Assembly (NCBI GenBank): GCA_900541695.1
Contig: UQKL01000009.1
Coordinates: forward strand, 1 to 64,000
Direction: 5' to 3'
DNA length: 64,000 nt
Source of the DNA: an uncultured Collinsella sp.
GTDB taxonomy: Bacteria > Actinomycetota > Coriobacteriia > Coriobacteriales > Coriobacteriaceae
Part shown: positions 8,517-17,458 of the stretch, in pieces
How the letters are laid out: each line of letters starts with the position of its first letter
Numbering within the stretch: position 1 is the stretch's first letter
Made by a program: the position numbers and the translations under genes
The notes under the pieces: model-generated
Told to the model about the DNA's origin: nothing
The model's input: the letters and a program-made list of their open reading frames with translations, nothing else
The model's database searches: none

Positions 8517-9878
8517 CTAGACCGGCTTGACCTCCAGCTTTATCCCCTCGGCGCAGGAGTCGCCCAAAACATCCGAAAGGGCCCAGGTCGCATATAGCGG
8601 CAAATAGAGAACCGCTCCGTTGCGCTCAACGTTGCCTCTCGAGAAAACAATCCCGAGCCTTACGCCATATTCAGCCGTATCAAGCACATGACCGAGCGCA
8701 GCGTGCGCGTGGTAATAGGAGCCCGATTTAACCTCGATCGGAACAGCCGTCCCATCCGGTCCATCGACCACAAAGTCCACTTCACCGCGCTTTTTTGTCT
8801 GATAGTAGTAAAGCTGGCGATTTTGGGCAGCCAGCTGCTGGGCCACCACGTTTTCGTAAATGCCGCCCAGATTGGGCTCCTTGCTATCAAGATACGCCGC
8901 TTGGGCGACTCCGACGGGGTAGCGCGCCATCAACATGCCCGTATCCGATTGATATAGCTTGAACTGCGATGGCCGTGCCGTCTTGAGCAAGGGCGATTTT
9001 GGCTCGGTTACGATATCGGCTTTGAGAGCAACGCCGGCATCGACAAGCCATACAAAATCTCGCTGATACTTCTCGTAGTGAGCCTTGGGGTCAATGGAAT
9101 TGAGCACGAAGCGCTTGTTTTCGCCCTCGAGCATAATAGGGAGCTGATCGTAAATGCTCTGCACCTGAAGGGATCGCCCGCTTGCATACTTGGAGATATC
9201 CCGCCGGTACTGTTCGTTGAGCTCTGACTGTAGCTGACGAACAGAGGCAAGGTCGCCCTGCGTGTCAAGGAAACGCTGCACGACCTCCGGCATTCCGCCG
9301 ACAACGGTATAGGTCCTGAAGTTTGCCATCATCGCGTCATGAATGTAATCAGGAACGGGCCTCTCGCTGATACACGCGTCACGTATCGTTTGGCGAGCCC
9401 CCTCGCTCACCCCGGTTGCCCAGCAAAACTCCTCAAAATCGAGCGGGAACATCCTAAGCTCGTGGACATACCCCACGGGATAGGACCTGACGCCCTTGAA
9501 CTGAGTCCCGAGCATTGACCCCGAAAACGCCCAGCGGCACCTCCCGTCCTCAACAAGGAACTTTGCCATCGTCATGATGTCGGGGGCCTCTTGGACCTCA
9601 TCGATAAACACGAGCGTTTTGCCTGGCGCAATCGACTTTCCCGAAAGAAGCGTCACCCTGCTGATGAAATCATCGGCATTCCGCGCCTCGAGAAGAGCAT
9701 CTTTTGCCTGGCGGTTTTCCATGAGGTTAAGCTCGATGTAGGTTGCATGGTTGGCTTTGCCAAATGCGCGAATCGAATAGCTTTTGCCAATCTGGCGAGA
9801 ACCCGTAATGAACAAGGCCTTTTGCTCGGAAGACTTCAGCCAACGCTCCAGCTCTGCCGCTATTTTCCTGCGCAGCAT
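8517..9878 (-). CDS. DUF4143-type AAA ATPase B, with PD-(D/E)XK-like C-terminus
   Basis: 453 residues from the ATG at 9878 (GAGGGGAGAG just upstream); an ATG at 9899 and a TTG at 9902 lie in frame but have no ribosome site. Walker A is GSRQIGKS (about residues 24-31), Walker B is LVFIDEVQEAP (about 88-98), and the C-terminus has GEVDFVV then PIEVKSGSY. Same family as the genes at 6620 and 47681, but the three are clearly diverged from each other, so they are not recent duplicates. The gene is convergent with the phosphatase gene and is preceded by its own set of three repeats spaced 33 bases. Confidence 0.88.
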   Translation of the reverse strand: MLRRKIAAELERWLKSSEQKALFITGSRQIGKSYSIRAFGKANHATYIELNLMENRQAKDALLEARNADDFISRVTLLSGKSIAPGKTLVFIDEVQEAPDIMTMAKFLVEDGRCRWAFSGSMLGTQFKGVRSYPVGYVHELRMFPLDFEEFCWATGVSEGARQTIRDACISERPVPDYIHDAMMANFRTYTVVGGMPEVVQRFLDTQGDLASVRQLQSELNEQYRRDISKYASGRSLQVQSIYDQLPIMLEGENKRFVLNSIDPKAHYEKYQRDFVWLVDAGVALKADIVTEPKSPLLKTARPSQFKLYQSDTGMLMARYPVGVAQAAYLDSKEPNLGGIYENVVAQQLAAQNRQLYYYQTKKRGEVDFVVDGPDGTAVPIEVKSGSYYHAHAALGHVLDTAEYGVRLGIVFSRGNVERNGAVLYLPLYATWALSDVLGDSCAEGIKLEVKPV

Positions 9879-9902
9879 AGGCTCTCCCCTCGGTGTCATC
9901 AA

Positions 9903-9988
9903 ATGAAATGCAAAGTTTTATACGCTTGATTATCAATGAAACGCAGAATTTTTAGAACCTAAAATCGGATGAAATGCAGAGATTTGAA
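9903..9988. repeat. Three phased direct repeats before ATPase gene B
   Basis: Copies of ATGAAAYGCARARTTTT begin at 9903, 9936 and 9969, exactly 33 bases apart, with unrelated bases between them. They occupy the 25 to 110 bases upstream of the ATPase B start. Same period and copy number as the array before ATPase A, but a different sequence. Confidence 0.85.
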
Positions 9989-10020
9989 ATTATAAGCAAA
10001 AGGAGGGGCATCACCGGCGA

Positions 10021-10051
10021 ATGTGTCAAAGGGGCTGCCCCTTTGTCACAT
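10021..10051. repeat. Short palindrome of the AAAGGGAC family
   Basis: ATGTGTCAAAGGGGCTGCCC followed by CTTTGTCACAT, nearly perfect dyad, one mismatch in the outer arm. It lies just after the TIGR04076-type gene on the minus strand. Confidence 0.8.
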
Positions 10052-10060
10052 TGCGCTCGA

Positions 10061-10390
10061 CTACTCGTCAACGATCTCGGCAAGCCAGACGTTCAGCGTA
10101 TCGACCTCGGGGCAGCAGAACTTTGCCGTACCAGGCTCGTTGCCAGGCACGGTTCCGCCATAGCGCAGGATATCGATATAGAGAAAGCCCACATGGCAAG
10201 CCATGGCGCACATCTTGCCGCGATCGCGGTCGAAGTCAAAAACGTCGCCCGGCTTGTGACCATGGTGGCAACGGCACGTTCCCAGCTGGTCCACGCAGCT
10301 CACGCGGATACGCGGACGCTTGCCACGCGGCGCGCCGAGCGGCTTGCTCTCGCCTGCAGGCTTGATGCCGCCCTCGCCAGCGTTACTCAT
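10061..10390 (-). CDS. Small Cys-rich TIGR04076-type protein
   Basis: 109 residues. Recognisable pieces are CRCHHGHKPGDVFDFD (about residues 38-53), CAMACHVGFLYIDILRYGG, and KFCCPEVDTLNVWLAEI. From memory this pattern matches the TIGR04076 family of small proteins of unknown function found in anaerobes; the conserved Cys and His could bind a metal. The first 25 residues are a low-complexity extension. Its start overlaps the end of the kinase gene by eight bases (ATGAGTAA), so the two are translationally coupled. Function unknown. Confidence 0.75.
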   Translation of the reverse strand: MSNAGEGGIKPAGESKPLGAPRGKRPRIRVSCVDQLGTCRCHHGHKPGDVFDFDRDRGKMCAMACHVGFLYIDILRYGGTVPGNEPGTAKFCCPEVDTLNVWLAEIVDE

Positions 10391-11207
10391 GGTCGATCAC
10401 GTCCAAGCAGGCCTCGATGGGAAGGCCGGCCGACTTGTCCTCTTGGTCGGCATTGCGCTCGATAAGCTCAGCCACCACACGCATGGCATCGGACGTCGCG
10501 CGCTGCAGACTCCAACCTGCCATAACGCGGCCGACGAGCACCGCCGAGAACGTGTCGCCCGTGCCCGGGAAATACACCGGAATGAGCTCAAAGGGAATCG
10601 TGAAGTACTCCCCCGCTACATGGTCGTAACCGATAACCGCGTTCGTGCCATTGACCACGGCGCTCGTAATGACCACCGACTTGGCACCCAGGGCACGCAC
10701 GGCGTCCACAAGAACGCGGCCCTCATCGGGCGTGATTTGCTCGGCAATAGGCGTATCGGTGAGCAGACAGGCCTCGGTGTAGTTAGGCACCGCGTAGTCG
10801 GCGCACTCGAGCAGGTGCCTCATGAGACCGATCGTGGACTCGGGCACGCCGGCGTAGAGCTTGCCGTTGTCGCCCATGATGGGGTCGACGAACACCTTGG
10901 TGCCCTTTTGCGCGCGACGGTGGCAGAAGTCCGAAATAATGCGCGTCTCTTCCTCGGTCACGATAAAGCCAGTCGAGATGGCGTCGAACTCAAAGCCGAG
11001 CTCCTCCCAGATAGCGAGGCTCCGGCGGACATACTCCGTGGTGTCGTGGATGTAGAACTTGGGGTAGTTGAGCGTATCGGAAACGAGGGCCGTCGGCAGG
11101 TTGTGAATGCGATAGCCCATGTGCGACAGCACCGGCAGCATTGCAGAAAGCGCGACCTTGCCGTAACCGCACATATCGTTGATCAGCAGCAGCTGGGTAT
11201 TCTTCAT
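10383..11207 (-). CDS. Pyridoxal/pyridoxamine kinase-like enzyme
   Basis: 274 residues from the ATG at 11207, which has AAGGGAG upstream; the longer frame has no ribosome site. The ribokinase-fold signature is seen as DPIMGDNGKLY (about residues 107-117), YAVPNYTEACLLT, and the catalytic loop PGTGDTFSAVLVG (about 223-235) with the anion hole and Asp base. The N-terminus LLINDMCGYGKVALSAMLP is typical of PdxY/PdxK-like kinases. It would phosphorylate pyridoxal or pyridoxamine to feed PLP salvage. It is coupled to the TIGR04076-type gene. A related substrate cannot be excluded. Confidence 0.85.
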   Translation of the reverse strand: MKNTQLLLINDMCGYGKVALSAMLPVLSHMGYRIHNLPTALVSDTLNYPKFYIHDTTEYVRRSLAIWEELGFEFDAISTGFIVTEEETRIISDFCHRRAQKGTKVFVDPIMGDNGKLYAGVPESTIGLMRHLLECADYAVPNYTEACLLTDTPIAEQITPDEGRVLVDAVRALGAKSVVITSAVVNGTNAVIGYDHVAGEYFTIPFELIPVYFPGTGDTFSAVLVGRVMAGWSLQRATSDAMRVVAELIERNADQEDKSAGLPIEACLDVIDHE

Positions 11208-11387
11208 GAGGGTCTCCCTTGTTTCGGGCGCGGCGCGGCAGCGCCACAGTGCGACTAAGTGTAGCGCAGGGGACGTTGCGAGCGGAGGCGAGCGGTGCGA
11301 AGTGCAAATTGTTGCGGAAAGGTTTCGGAAATGGGAGGCAAATCGCGGCGGTAGCGGCACAGTAGCTGCCATCTATTTACTACCATT

Positions 11388-11544
11388 CCAAAACTATGCC
11401 GGATTACTACGATAAACCGCCAGTCTCCAACCACAACGAATTGCACTCCAGCAAAAACCGCAGGTAGACAGCTTGTGATTTTCCGAAAAACAATGCCGAG
11501 GTCTGAGATTTCGAATTCATCGTAGTAATCCGGCATAGTTTTGG
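11388..11544. repeat. Variable-arm inverted-repeat element, 26-bp perfect arms
   Basis: Arms at 11388-11413 and 11519-11544 are exact complements. The 105-base loop contains AAAACCGCAGGTAGAC (from 11454) followed by AGCTTG, which recurs inside the element at 21057-21194 although the arms there are unrelated. The 11208-11905 interval has no supportable gene. Confidence 0.9.
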
Positions 11545-11665
11545 GCAAAGCAACTTCGGAAGGGTGTCACCGCAGCCCAAAATGATCCCTTTTCCTCCGT
11601 CCCCAAGGGATCAACATGCACCGAAGCGGACCGTGGCGGAATCACAGGTTGAGGACGGACAGCGA

Positions 11666-11763
11666 AAGCGTTCCTAAGCGAGTAAGGTGGCGTGAAAGAG
11701 GAGGGCATAGGCCTTGTGGCCATGCCCGACGATTGAACGCCAGATTGCCGCTTAGGAACGCTT
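11666..11763. repeat. Inverted repeat with nested hairpin
   Basis: Perfect 15-base arms AAGCGTTCCTAAGCG (11666-11680) and complement (11749-11763). Inside is a smaller hairpin, GGCATAGGCC / GGCCATGCC. A further stem, GTTACGGCGTTT / AAACGCCGTAAC (11777-11804), follows. Together they fill the space before the marR promoter and could insulate it from upstream transcription. Confidence 0.75.
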
Positions 11764-11821
11764 GCAGCGTCGAGCGGTTACGGCGTTTGGCAAAACGCCG
11801 TAACTTAATAAGTTTGGTACC

Positions 11822-11884
11822 TTGACATTTATTTACCATGCTCCTAGATTAGTTAGGCACAAAACAATTCCACTACCTAACTAA
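11822..11884 (+). promoter_or_regulatory. marR-exporter promoter with overlapping operator
   Basis: TTGACA at 11822-11827, 17-base spacer, TAGATT at 11845-11850: a strong vegetative promoter. An inverted repeat TTAGTTAGG (11849-11857) and CCTAACTAA (11876-11884) overlaps the -10 box and the likely start point. The position is right for repression, most simply by the MarR protein encoded just downstream. Confidence 0.75.
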
Positions 11885-11905
11885 AGAAAGGAGCGAAGCT
11901 TAGAT

Positions 11906-12409
11906 ATGTGTGTTGAACCACTCGTCCTTCCACATGAGCCCGGCGGTGACCCGTCGCAACCGGTAGACATACCCGAAGCGGTCAGCGCCGAAGACAAACT
12001 CGCCAAGCGCATCCTGAGCGGCCTGGGCTTTTGCGGCCATTACATGCACTTTCATGGCGGGGGCGTGTCCGGCAAGGCGCCCATCGTCTGCCTGCTCGCC
12101 AAGCAGCCCACCGGCGAGCTTTCCCAGCAAGAACTCGGCATGCACTTCGACCTCAAGCCGGGATCCCTTTCCGAGATCCTGTCCAAGCTCGAAATGGGCG
12201 GCATCATCGAACGCAGTCGCAATCCCAAAGACCGCCGGCAGCTCACCATACGCCTAACCGAAGCGGGGTGGGAAAAGGCCCGCGTTGAGCAGGCCGCCCG
12301 CATTCGCTTTAGAGAGCAGGCCTTTAGCGCCCTCACCCACGACGAGCGCGAGCAACTCGCCGAAATGCTCGAGAAAATCCGTGTAACCTGGGAGGAACTG
12401 GATGATTAA
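11906..12409 (+). CDS. MarR-family transcriptional regulator
   Basis: 167 residues. The winged-helix core runs about residues 65-130: LSQQELGMHFDLKPGSLSEI is the helix-turn-helix and NPKDRRQLTIRLTEAGW is the wing, with the conserved D-x-R. The N-terminal 35 residues are a Pro/Glu-rich extension of unclear role. AAAGGAG lies 12 bases before the ATG, which is long, so translation may be weak. The gene overlaps the first ABC gene by eight bases, so it almost certainly regulates the exporter; the operator overlapping the promoter supports autorepression. Confidence 0.9.
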   Translation: MCVEPLVLPHEPGGDPSQPVDIPEAVSAEDKLAKRILSGLGFCGHYMHFHGGGVSGKAPIVCLLAKQPTGELSQQELGMHFDLKPGSLSEILSKLEMGGIIERSRNPKDRRQLTIRLTEAGWEKARVEQAARIRFREQAFSALTHDEREQLAEMLEKIRVTWEELDD

Positions 12410-14216
12410 AACCCTCATGGGCAGCATCCGCGACTATATGAAAGTCACCGTTGCCACGCCGTTGCTCGTGCTTGGCGAGGTGCTCTGCGAGATGCTGATT
12501 CCATTTATCACCGCCAACCTGATCGACGCCATCAAAGACGGCGCCACCGTAGCCGAGATGCTTCCCACCGCAGGCCTTTTGGTGCTCATCGCGCTGACAT
12601 CGCTTGCTTTTGGCGCCGCTGCCGGCGTCACCTGCAGCCATGCGAGCTGCGGCTTCGCCAAGAACCTGCGTCACGACCTGTTCTACAAGATCCAGACGTT
12701 CAGCTTTGCCAACATCGATGAGTTCTCGAGCTCCTCGCTCGTCACGCGCCTGACCACCGACATCAACAACGTGCAGCAGGCCTTTATGATGATCATCCGT
12801 ATCGCCGTGCGCGCGCCGTTGGTATTGATCTTCGCCTTTACCATGGCATTTATCATGGGCGGCAGCGTCGCCATGGTCTACCTGATCATCATTCCGCTGC
12901 TGGGCTTTGGACTGTTCTTTATCATCTTTAAGGTGCGCCCCATCTTCTCGCGCGTGTTCCACAAGTACGACGCCCTTAACGAGTCCGTCGAGGAAAACGT
13001 CACCGGCATGCGCGTGGTCAAGAGCTACGTGCGCGAAGACTTAGAGAAGGAGAAGTTCGCGACCGCCGCACGCGACGTCCAGATGGACTTCACCCGCGCC
13101 GAGAAGCTGCTGGCCTTTAACAACCCCATGATGAACATCTGCGTCAACGGCGCATTTGTCGTCATCATCTACCTGGGCTCCAAGCTCATCATCACGAGCC
13201 AGGGCACGCTGTTCGACGTGGGCCAGCTCTCCTCGATCTTTACCTATGGCTTCCAGATCCTTATGAGCCTGATGCAGCTGTCGATGATCTTTGCCATGGT
13301 GACCATGGCCGACGAATCGGCACACCGCATTACCGAGGTGCTGGCCGCCGAGCCCACGATCGCCAATCCCGCCGAGCCCGTACTCGAGGTTGCCGACGGC
13401 TCCATCGACTTTGACCACGTGAGCTTTAAGTATTCCGCGCACGCGAAGCGCCAGGCGCTCGACGATATTGACCTGCACATTAAGAGCGGCGAGACCATCG
13501 GCATCATCGGCGGCACCGGCTCGGCCAAGTCCACGCTCGTCAACCTCATCGCCCGCCTGTACGACGCCACCGAGGGCACCGTGCGCGTGGGCGGCATGGA
13601 CGTGCGCGACTACGACTTGGACGCCCTGCGCCACCAGGTGGCCATGGTGCTGCAGAAAAACGTACTGTTTAGCGGCACCATTGCCGAAAACCTGCGCTGG
13701 GGCGACCCGAACGCCACCGACGAGGAAGTCCGCGAGGCGGCACATCTGGCCTGCGCCGATGAGTTTGTCGATGGCTTCCCCAAGGGCTATGACACCTGGA
13801 TCGAACAGGGCGGCTCCAATGTTTCCGGCGGTCAGAAGCAGCGCCTGTGCATTGCGCGCGCCCTGCTGCGTCGCCCCAAGATCTTGATCCTGGACGACTC
13901 CACCAGCGCCGTCGACACCAAGACCGACGCCAAGATTCGCGCAGGGTTGGCAAGCTATCTGCCCAACACGACCAAGCTCATCATCGCCCAGCGCATCAGC
14001 TCCGTGCAGGACGCAGACCGCATCATCGTCATGGAGGGCGGCCGCATCGCGCAGATCGGTAACCACGACGAGCTGCTTAAGACGAGCGAGATCTACCGCG
14101 AGACTTTTACCTCGCAAAACAAGATGTCTGCCGAGGGCGAAGGGGCCGTCGAGGCCGACACCGAGGCATCCGTAACGCAAGCTCAGACCCAGGAAGGAGG
14201 CGAGGCACATGAGTAA
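12402..14216 (+). CDS. ABC exporter half-transporter, degenerate-site subunit
   Basis: 604 residues: six-helix exporter membrane domain (to about residue 320), then the ATPase. Walker A is GGTGSAKST, with Ala where Gly is expected before Lys. The signature is VSGGQKQR, and the residue after Walker B is Asp instead of the catalytic Glu (LDDSTSAVD). This is the degenerate half seen in heterodimeric exporters of the TM287/288 and LmrCD type. It overlaps marR upstream and the partner gene downstream by eight bases each. The likely job is export of a drug, peptide or lipid; the substrate is unknown. Confidence 0.92.
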   Translation: MIKTLMGSIRDYMKVTVATPLLVLGEVLCEMLIPFITANLIDAIKDGATVAEMLPTAGLLVLIALTSLAFGAAAGVTCSHASCGFAKNLRHDLFYKIQTFSFANIDEFSSSSLVTRLTTDINNVQQAFMMIIRIAVRAPLVLIFAFTMAFIMGGSVAMVYLIIIPLLGFGLFFIIFKVRPIFSRVFHKYDALNESVEENVTGMRVVKSYVREDLEKEKFATAARDVQMDFTRAEKLLAFNNPMMNICVNGAFVVIIYLGSKLIITSQGTLFDVGQLSSIFTYGFQILMSLMQLSMIFAMVTMADESAHRITEVLAAEPTIANPAEPVLEVADGSIDFDHVSFKYSAHAKRQALDDIDLHIKSGETIGIIGGTGSAKSTLVNLIARLYDATEGTVRVGGMDVRDYDLDALRHQVAMVLQKNVLFSGTIAENLRWGDPNATDEEVREAAHLACADEFVDGFPKGYDTWIEQGGSNVSGGQKQRLCIARALLRRPKILILDDSTSAVDTKTDAKIRAGLASYLPNTTKLIIAQRISSVQDADRIIVMEGGRIAQIGNHDELLKTSEIYRETFTSQNKMSAEGEGAVEADTEASVTQAQTQEGGEAHE

Positions 14217-16128
14217 GGCAACGACCGCCGAGCGCGCGCTCAACCGCAAGGGCGGCACCATGTCGCGCCTCATCAAGACGCTCTTTGGCTTCTATCCTGT
14301 GCTTTTGCCCCTCGTCGTCGCCGGCGTGGTGCTCTGCGCCATCATCAACTCCATCGGCGCGACCTTCCTGCAGAGCGCCCTGCAAATTATTAGCGAATCG
14401 TGGCAGTCGGGCGATTGGGAAGCCGCACAGCCCAAGATCGCACAGCTCGTGACCACCCTCGCCTGCATCTACGGCGTCGGCGTCCTGTCCTCGCTCTTCT
14501 GGAACCGCGCCATGGCTATCGTCACGCAGGGCTCGCTCGAGAAGCTGCGCGAGATGATGTTCAACCGCATGCAGGACCTGCCGATCCGCTACTTCGACAC
14601 GCACCAGCGCGGCGATATCATGAGCCACTACACCAACGACATCGACACGCTGCGTCAGATGATCAGCCAGTCGCTGCCCAACCTGCTCATGACGATCATC
14701 ATCATCGTCACGGTGTTCTTTATCATGCTGTACTACAGCGTGTGGATGTGCTTGGTCATCATCGCCGGCGTCGCCTTTATGACCTTTATGACCAAGCTGC
14801 TCGGATCCAACTCCGCGCGCTTCTTCATTGCGCAGCAGACCGAGCTTGGCGTGGTCGAGGGCCATATCGAGGAGGTCATGAACGGCCAGAAGGTCGTCAA
14901 GGCGTTCTGCCACGAGTCTGCCGCCGAGGCCGATTTTGACGAGCGCAACGAAAAGCTCTTCGAGGTCTCCCAGAAGGCCAACATGTACGCCAACATCCTC
15001 ATGCCCATCCTTATGAACCTGGGCAACCTGCTCTACGTGCTGGTCGCACTGGCGGGCGGCATTTTCCTGGCGCTGGGCGTGCCCAACCTGAGTATCTCGG
15101 GCATGGCGCTGTCCATCGCCGTCGTGGTGCCGTTCCTCAACATGACCAAGCAGTTCTGCGGACAGATCGGCCAGATCTCGCAGCAGATCAACGCCGTGGT
15201 CATGGGCCTCGCCGGCGCCGACCGCATCTTTGAGCTCATCGACGAGAAGCCCGAGGCCGACGAAGGCTACGTGACGCTCGTCAACGCACAGGTGAACCCC
15301 GAGACTTGGGAGTTCGAGGAGGCTGACCACCACACCGGCATGTGGGCATGGAAACATCCGCACCGCGCAACCGGCGAGATCGAGTACGTGCCGCTGCGCG
15401 GCGATCTGGTTATGGACAACGTGGACTTTGGTTACACGCCCGACCACGAGGTGCTGCACGGCGTGTCTGTGTTTGCCAAGCCGGGCCAGAAGGTCGCGTT
15501 TGTCGGCGCAACCGGTGCCGGCAAGACGACCATCACCAACCTCATCAACCGCTTCTACGACATCGCCGACGGCAAGATCCGCTACGACGGCATCAACGTC
15601 AACAAGATCCGCAAGGCCGACCTGCGCCGAAGCCTGGGCGTCGTGCTGCAGGACGTGAACCTGTTCACCGGCACCGTGATGGATAACATCCGCTACGGCA
15701 ACCTAGACGCCACCGACGAGGAGTGCATCGCGGCGGCAAAGCTCGCGGGCGCGGACGACTTTATCACCCGCCTGCCCGACGGCTATGACACCATGCTCAC
15801 CGGCAACGGCGCCCAGCTATCGCAGGGCCAGCGCCAGCTGATTTCAATCGCGCGCGCCGCCGTCGCCGATCCGCCGGCAATGATTCTGGACGAAGCAACG
15901 AGTTCCATCGACACCCGCACCGAGGCCATCGTGCAGGCGGGCATGGACAAGCTCATGGAGGGCCGCACGACGTTTGTCATCGCGCACCGCTTGTCCACCG
16001 TGCGCAACTCCGACGCGATCATCTGTCTGGATCACGGCCGCATCATCGAGCGCGGCAACCACGACGAGCTGATCGACAAGCGCGGGTATTACTACCAGCT
16101 GTACACGGGTGCGTTTGAGCTCGAGTAG
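14209..16128 (+). CDS. ABC exporter half-transporter, catalytic subunit
   Basis: 639 residues, partner of the preceding gene. Membrane domain first, then the ATPase with intact Walker A GATGAGKTT, signature LSQGQRQ and Walker B MILDEATSSID with the catalytic Glu. The linker between the two domains (about residues 350-400) is longer than usual and includes HHTGMWAWKHPHRATGEIEY, which I do not recognise from other exporters. GGAGG precedes the start. A terminator at 16294 ends the operon. Confidence 0.92.
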   Translation: MSKATTAERALNRKGGTMSRLIKTLFGFYPVLLPLVVAGVVLCAIINSIGATFLQSALQIISESWQSGDWEAAQPKIAQLVTTLACIYGVGVLSSLFWNRAMAIVTQGSLEKLREMMFNRMQDLPIRYFDTHQRGDIMSHYTNDIDTLRQMISQSLPNLLMTIIIIVTVFFIMLYYSVWMCLVIIAGVAFMTFMTKLLGSNSARFFIAQQTELGVVEGHIEEVMNGQKVVKAFCHESAAEADFDERNEKLFEVSQKANMYANILMPILMNLGNLLYVLVALAGGIFLALGVPNLSISGMALSIAVVVPFLNMTKQFCGQIGQISQQINAVVMGLAGADRIFELIDEKPEADEGYVTLVNAQVNPETWEFEEADHHTGMWAWKHPHRATGEIEYVPLRGDLVMDNVDFGYTPDHEVLHGVSVFAKPGQKVAFVGATGAGKTTITNLINRFYDIADGKIRYDGINVNKIRKADLRRSLGVVLQDVNLFTGTVMDNIRYGNLDATDEECIAAAKLAGADDFITRLPDGYDTMLTGNGAQLSQGQRQLISIARAAVADPPAMILDEATSSIDTRTEAIVQAGMDKLMEGRTTFVIAHRLSTVRNSDAIICLDHGRIIERGNHDELIDKRGYYYQLYTGAFELE

Positions 16129-16142
16129 GACCAGTTACTGAC

Positions 16143-16250
16143 GGAGGGTGCCCCGGGGTCGGCGGGGTAATTCCTCCGTGCTCAAACATTCTCGCTGCGC
16201 TGCGAAACTGCGCGCGGAGGAAATACCCCGCCGACCCCGGGGCACCCTCC
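16143..16250. repeat. Very long inverted repeat, 36-bp arms with one mismatch
   Basis: Arms 16143-16178 and 16215-16250, beginning GGAGGGTGCCCCGGGGTCGG, 36-base loop. It lies between convergent genes, 14 bases after the ABC operon stop codon, and is followed by a separate standard terminator and another long inverted repeat. The stem is much longer than a terminator needs. Confidence 0.9.
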
Positions 16251-16293
16251 TGCGCGCAATCAGTCCGTCGTTTGGAGCGGAATGAAAGTTAGT

Positions 16294-16328
16294 GAGGCCC
16301 TGGCCGTTTGACCAGGGCCTCGTTTTGT
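16294..16328 (+). terminator. Rho-independent terminator of the marR-ABC operon
   Basis: Ten-base perfect stem GAGGCCCTGG / CCAGGGCCTC with an eight-base loop, followed by GTTTTGTT. Confidence 0.88.
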
Positions 16329-16434
16329 TAGTCTTTTTGGAACGGGGCTTTTTAGCTACCCTGTGCCAAATACGGCGTCATGCTTCGACGGCACCAGATT
16401 GGGTAGCTAAAAAAGCCCCGTCCCAAAAAGACTA
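16329..16434. repeat. Inverted repeat with about 33-bp arms
   Basis: Arms 16329-16361 and 16401-16434 (core AACGGGGCTTTTTAGCTACC) with one mismatch and one extra A, 39-base loop. It ends 15 bases before the LysR stop codon. A similar half sequence, GGGACAGGGCTTTTTTGACT, is found near 53191. The T-rich arms make it a plausible bidirectional terminator. Confidence 0.85.
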
Positions 16435-16449
16435 CCCGCGCCAAATGAG

Positions 16450-17328
16450 CTAGTTGAGGAGTTGGGCCATGGCGTTGACGAATTTTTGGACTTGGAGGGT
16501 GGGCTCGAGCGGGTAGTGCAGAAAGACTGGCACCTCTCGACCGCATAGGAACGGCACGCCTACAAAAGCCGGGTGCACGCCCGACCACGCCCCGCAAGTG
16601 AGCACCGCGTCGCCCTTTTCCTCCGCCTCGTTAAAAAGCGCAAAGTCAAAGCTATCCACGTCGATCACGTCCACGCCGCCGTCGGCCAAAAGGTCGATGC
16701 GCAGGCTGTCCATGGCGTCGTTGCCGTGACGGAGCACGCGCAGGCGCATGCCCTCCAGGTCGGCAACTGTGATGCGCGTCTTGCGCGCAAGCGGGCTCGT
16801 GCGCGGCACATCAATATAAAACGGTACGTTGACGATGCGGAGCTTTTGGCAGGCATCACCCCAGCGCGACGTCGAAAAACTCGACTGCACTACATCCACC
16901 TCGCGACCAAGGCTGCGCATGACGGATTCGCGCTCGTCGTAGAGGTCGCTTACCGGCACAATCTCAAATCGCAGCGACGGCTCCAGATCGTGGATGCCCG
17001 TCCACATCGAAAGCGTTTGGCGCCCCGGACACATCATCGACACGCCCAGGCGCACGGCACCGCCGTCGCCCGCCGCACGTCGGGCACGGCGCAGTGCGTC
17101 CTCGGACTGCCGCATGATCGAGCGCGCGTCGTCCACCAGTAGTGCGCCGGCCGGCGTCACCTTAACGCCTGAGTGCGAGCGTTCGAACAGCGTGATGCCG
17201 AACTCGGCCTCGAAGCCCGACACCTGCTTGACGAGCGCCGGAGTCGACACACGCAATTTTGCCGCCGCACGCGAGAAGCTTCCCAGCTCCGCGGCAGCCG
17301 ATATGGCCTCGAGTCGTCGATCGTACAC
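16450..17328 (-). CDS. LysR-family transcriptional regulator
   Basis: About 292 residues from a GTG at 17328, chosen because GGGAG lies six bases upstream and the helix-turn-helix then starts at the usual place (RLEAISAAAELGSFSRAAAKL). An ATG at 17361 without a ribosome site is the alternative. The remainder is a periplasmic-binding-protein-like effector domain. It is transcribed away from the SDR-MFS-oxidoreductase operon, the classic LysR arrangement, so it most likely controls that operon in response to its substrate. Confidence 0.88.
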   Translation of the reverse strand: MYDRRLEAISAAAELGSFSRAAAKLRVSTPALVKQVSGFEAEFGITLFERSHSGVKVTPAGALLVDDARSIMRQSEDALRRARRAAGDGGAVRLGVSMMCPGRQTLSMWTGIHDLEPSLRFEIVPVSDLYDERESVMRSLGREVDVVQSSFSTSRWGDACQKLRIVNVPFYIDVPRTSPLARKTRITVADLEGMRLRVLRHGNDAMDSLRIDLLADGGVDVIDVDSFDFALFNEAEEKGDAVLTCGAWSGVHPAFVGVPFLCGREVPVFLHYPLEPTLQVQKFVNAMAQLLN

Positions 17329-17458
17329 GTCAATCTCCCGTTTTCGCGCCTGTGACCGCATGGTGCCACAGGGGGTTGTTTTCGCAGGTCACGCGCTCAA
17401 TTGAGAATAAACTGCATCGCACAGTGTAAACCTACGGTTAACGCAATTCTAACAAATA

